From JABWBD01 sp040768665 (GTDB lineage Bacteria > Planctomycetota > Planctomycetia > Pirellulales > Thermoguttaceae), in assembly GCA_040768665.1 (NCBI GenBank), contig JAXGMN010000020.1, positions 62,001 through 126,000 of the forward strand: DNA of 64,000 nucleotides. The letters are read 5' to 3'. The notes below the pieces were generated by a model. The model saw nothing but the letters and a program-made list of their open reading frames with translations. It was not told where the DNA came from and did no database searches. A program made the position numbers and the translations under genes. How positions within the stretch are numbered: position 1 is the first letter of the stretch; every line of letters begins with the position of its first letter. Below, in pieces: positions 61,852-64,000 of this stretch.

Positions 61852-62490
61852 ACATGTCTCCCTGCTATAGACTTCGCCGTGGGTATCGAGAATTCCGCGA
61901 CTCATCAAGCGGCGATGGCCGAATTGGACGAGACCTTCGCCACTGTCTGAAACGCCGCATCATAGACCGGGGCAGGTGGTGATGACAACCCGGCTGAAGT
62001 GGTGGATCGAGGGCAGCGGACCGATCCGGACTGCGTCGCACAAGCAATCGGGCTGATGTGCCTTCAGTTTCCAGTGGGTGAGATCGGCGGTCCCGCCAAG
62101 CCCCCGACCACCCGCATATCGCCCACATGGAACGCTACCTGAGGCCTTCACCGCCGTCAACTGGTGGACTTGCCAACAGGTGCGCTTTGTCGAAGACCAC
62201 CAGCAAGTCGATGCCTTGCTGCCGTTCGGCTTGGTGCATCGCGGCGTGCTCGGCCCGCAGGAGGTCGAGATAGTGCGGACGGATGAGGCTGGCAGGCTGC
62301 GCCGATTTCGACTCGGAATGAATCCCCTTTTCACGCTCATAGCGTCGAGCGATGCCGAGGTAGACGCCTTCGGGCGAGTAAAGCAGTGTAGAATGGACTC
62401 TGCAAAAGGGAGAAGCCCGACTGTCGGGCCAAGGACGGTTTTCTTGTGTCTACTTCCGGAAAGCGTTACTCGCCCCGAGGCCAATGACTC
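61852..62490. other. Spacer with unidentified coding debris
   Basis: 640 bp between the phosphatase start and the sulfatase. On the minus strand short readable pieces occur in changing frames (for example DLLRAEHAAMHQAERQQGID and LLVVFDKAHLLA), suggesting an old gene fragment, but I cannot name it. Confidence 0.4.
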
Positions 62491-63340
62491 ATGATCCGCA
62501 TCGTCGTCCTAACCCTACTGCTGCCACTGCTTTCCGCGGTTCATGCCGCCGATACCTCTGCGTCGGGTACTCGGCCGAACATTCTGTTGATCGTCTCCGA
62601 GGACAACGGGCCTGAACTGGGGTGCTACGGCGATCGGTACGCGCGGACGCCAAACCTCGACCGCCTTGCCAGCGAGGGTGTGCGGTTCCATCGGGCATTT
62701 GTCACCCAGGCCGGTTGCAGCCAATCCCGCGCGAGTGTTCTGACCGGGCTCTATCCGCACCAGCACGGTCAGATCGGGCTGGCGACCTGGGGATTCCGCA
62801 TGTACCGCGAGGACACGCCGAACCTCCCACGCAGTCCGAAAGCGGCCGGCTACGGCACGGGCATCATCGGAAAACTGCACATCAACCCCGAGCCGGCGTT
62901 TCCGTTCGACTTCCACGAAATCCCCGGCGCCAACTTCAATCGCAAGAACCTGGGCGACCACGGCGCAGACATGCTCCGGGGCAAACGCACCTGCTATGAG
63001 GGCGGCGTGCGCGTTCCACTGCTGTTGCGATGGCACGGGCATGCCCGGCCGCAGGTGTGCGAGGAACTCGTCTCCACGGTGGACCTCATGCCCACGGTGC
63101 TCGCGGCGTGCGGCGTCGAGCCGGTGTCCGGTTTGCCGGGACGTCTGCTCCAGCCATTGCTGGCCGGCGAACCTGTGCCGTGGCGCACGCACCTGTTCAC
63201 CGAGTATCACACGCACGCCGCTGCGGCGAGCTACCACCCGCAGCGTGCCGTCCGCACCGAGCGCTGTCACCTCCGTCAAATCCAAAACCGCCGGAAAGCA
63301 ACTCGGCTGGGGCTATCCCGATTACTTTTTTGGCAGAGAG
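62491..63340 (+). pseudogene. Sulfatase with internal deletion and frameshifted end
   Basis: The reading frame starts with a signal peptide (VLTLLLPLLSAVHA), then NILLIVSEDNGPELGCYGD and the cysteine motif CSQSR, with Gln where Pro is usual. After IPGANFNRKNLG it jumps to DHGADMLRGKRTCYEGGVRV, which in intact enzymes lies well over 100 residues further on, so a large in-frame block is missing, including substrate-site residues. After QRAVRTERCHL the frame no longer looks like sulfatase C-terminus, implying a frameshift near 63250. The open frame runs on to 63531 across the next gene's start. Probably inactive. Confidence 0.75.
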
Positions 63341-63442
63341 CCAGCGGTCAGTTGCGATGCCTCGCCCGCGATCGGGAAGCCGGCCAAGAAGAAAAAAGAA
63401 GAAGAATCAACCAACAGAATGAATTTATTGATTACCTCAACC

Positions 63443-64000
63443 ATGAAACACCTCTTTGCCTGGCTTGCTGCCATCCTGTTGTCTTTGCTGGCCGGGTTGC
63501 GGGCAGCGGATCAAGCGTCGTCCGCGCGTGAGCCGGTCAGGCTCATCCTCGAGACCGACATGTCCGGCGATTGTGATGACGCCGGGGCGCTTGCGCTCCT
63601 GCACGCGCTGGCCGACCGCGGCGAATGCGCCTTGTTGGCGGTGTTGACGAATCGCAAGGATGAAAGCAACGCCTCCGCTGCCGCCGCGGATGCCATCAAC
63701 ACCTACTACGGACGCCCCAACATCCCGATCGGCACGGACAAACAGGGCCCCACCGCGTTGCAACGAACCAGCCCCTATGCCGCCGCATTGCGCGACGAGT
63801 TCCCCAACGACTTCGGCCCTGATGACCGGGCCCCGGATGCGCTGGAGGTCTATCGCCGCGTGCTGAAAGCGCAGCCGGACGGCAGCGTGACGATCTGCAG
63901 CGTCGGCGCGCTCTCGAACCTCGCCGAACTTTGCCGGCGCGAACCTGAACTGGTGCGAACGAAAGTGCTCCGGCTGGTGGTCATGGGCGGCGAGTTTCCC
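63443..64000 (+). CDS. Exported nucleoside hydrolase-like protein, 3' truncated by window
   Basis: 186 residues visible from ATG at 63443; the gene continues past the end. A signal peptide (LFAWLAAILLSLLAGLRA) is followed by the metal-binding start LILETDMSGDCDDAGALALL, then AVLTNRKDESNASAAAADAI, TICSVGALSNLAEL and VVMGGEFP. This is the inosine-uridine nucleoside hydrolase fold, but exported and with DMSGDCDDAGA in place of the DTDIGSDIDDA seen in the paralogue at 11950. Planctomycete exported members are usually annotated as nucleoside hydrolase-like of unknown substrate. It starts inside the residual reading frame of the damaged sulfatase. Confidence 0.85.
   Translation, partial: MKHLFAWLAAILLSLLAGLRAADQASSAREPVRLILETDMSGDCDDAGALALLHALADRGECALLAVLTNRKDESNASAAAADAINTYYGRPNIPIGTDKQGPTALQRTSPYAAALRDEFPNDFGPDDRAPDALEVYRRVLKAQPDGSVTICSVGALSNLAELCRREPELVRTKVLRLVVMGGEFP

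Overview
The window looks like a planctomycete chromosome (probably Pirellulales-like), judged from content rather than any marker gene. It is GC-rich and carries several formylglycine-type sulfatases, a DUF1559-type protein, a LEPR-like N-terminal motif on a large PKD-repeat surface protein, a Tat-exported Gfo/Idh/MocA oxidoreductase, GH99-like and sialidase-like secreted proteins, and a giant WD40 Ser/Thr kinase facing an FHA-SpoIIE phosphatase. Intergenic regions are long and hold palindromic REP-like elements and gene debris.

Layout. 1-2.7 kb: glycoside-hydrolase-like gene broken by many frameshifts. 3.1-11.7 kb: signalling and potassium block (response regulator-TPR, histidine kinase, response regulator, two TrkA proteins, TrkH, a convergent NtrC-type regulator, a second TrkH). 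11.9-17.7 kb: nucleoside hydrolase, BioF-like aminotransferase, LamG/GH99-like/LamG protein, interspersed with REP-like palindromes. 17.8-22.4 kb: sulfur operon on the minus strand (metallo-beta-lactamase/rhodanese protein, YeeE half, YeeE plus three rhodanese domains). 22.8-26.3 kb: ECF sigma factor and a YfbK/VWA protein with an anti-sigma-like N-terminus. 26.3-29.1 kb: galM remnant, DUF1559-type protein, sulfatase.

29.2-29.9 kb holds a degenerate inverted copy of pieces of the 58-62 kb locus. It abuts the most striking feature, a minus-strand array of about 40 tRNA-like genes (29.85-35.9 kb). The array covers almost every isotype and is interrupted by an SPFH gene fragment, a frameshifted HNH endonuclease, and an ORF-less group II intron with a clear domain V. 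Many members are canonical; others have broken T-stems or 6-, 8- or 10-nt anticodon loops. The two ends carry near-identical tRNA-Arg(UCG) copies.

36.9-42.6 kb: sialidase-like gene, oxidoreductase, membrane protein and spacers. 42.6-50.2 kb: divergent TolC-like protein and a three-gene export cluster (GAF-TM-HlyD, HlyD, M50-protease-HlyD) with no ABC ATPase. 50.3-55.1 kb: small secreted protein and a PKD-repeat surface protein with four frame changes, the plausible cargo. 55.1-61.9 kb: WD40 kinase and FHA/SpoIIE phosphatase, convergent across a strong hairpin. 62.5-64 kb: damaged sulfatase and the start of a second nucleoside hydrolase.

Caution: indels concentrate at 0-1.7 kb, in the tRNA/HNH region and in the PKD repeats, while other long genes are intact. 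Either these loci are decaying or the consensus is locally poor; the sequence alone cannot decide.
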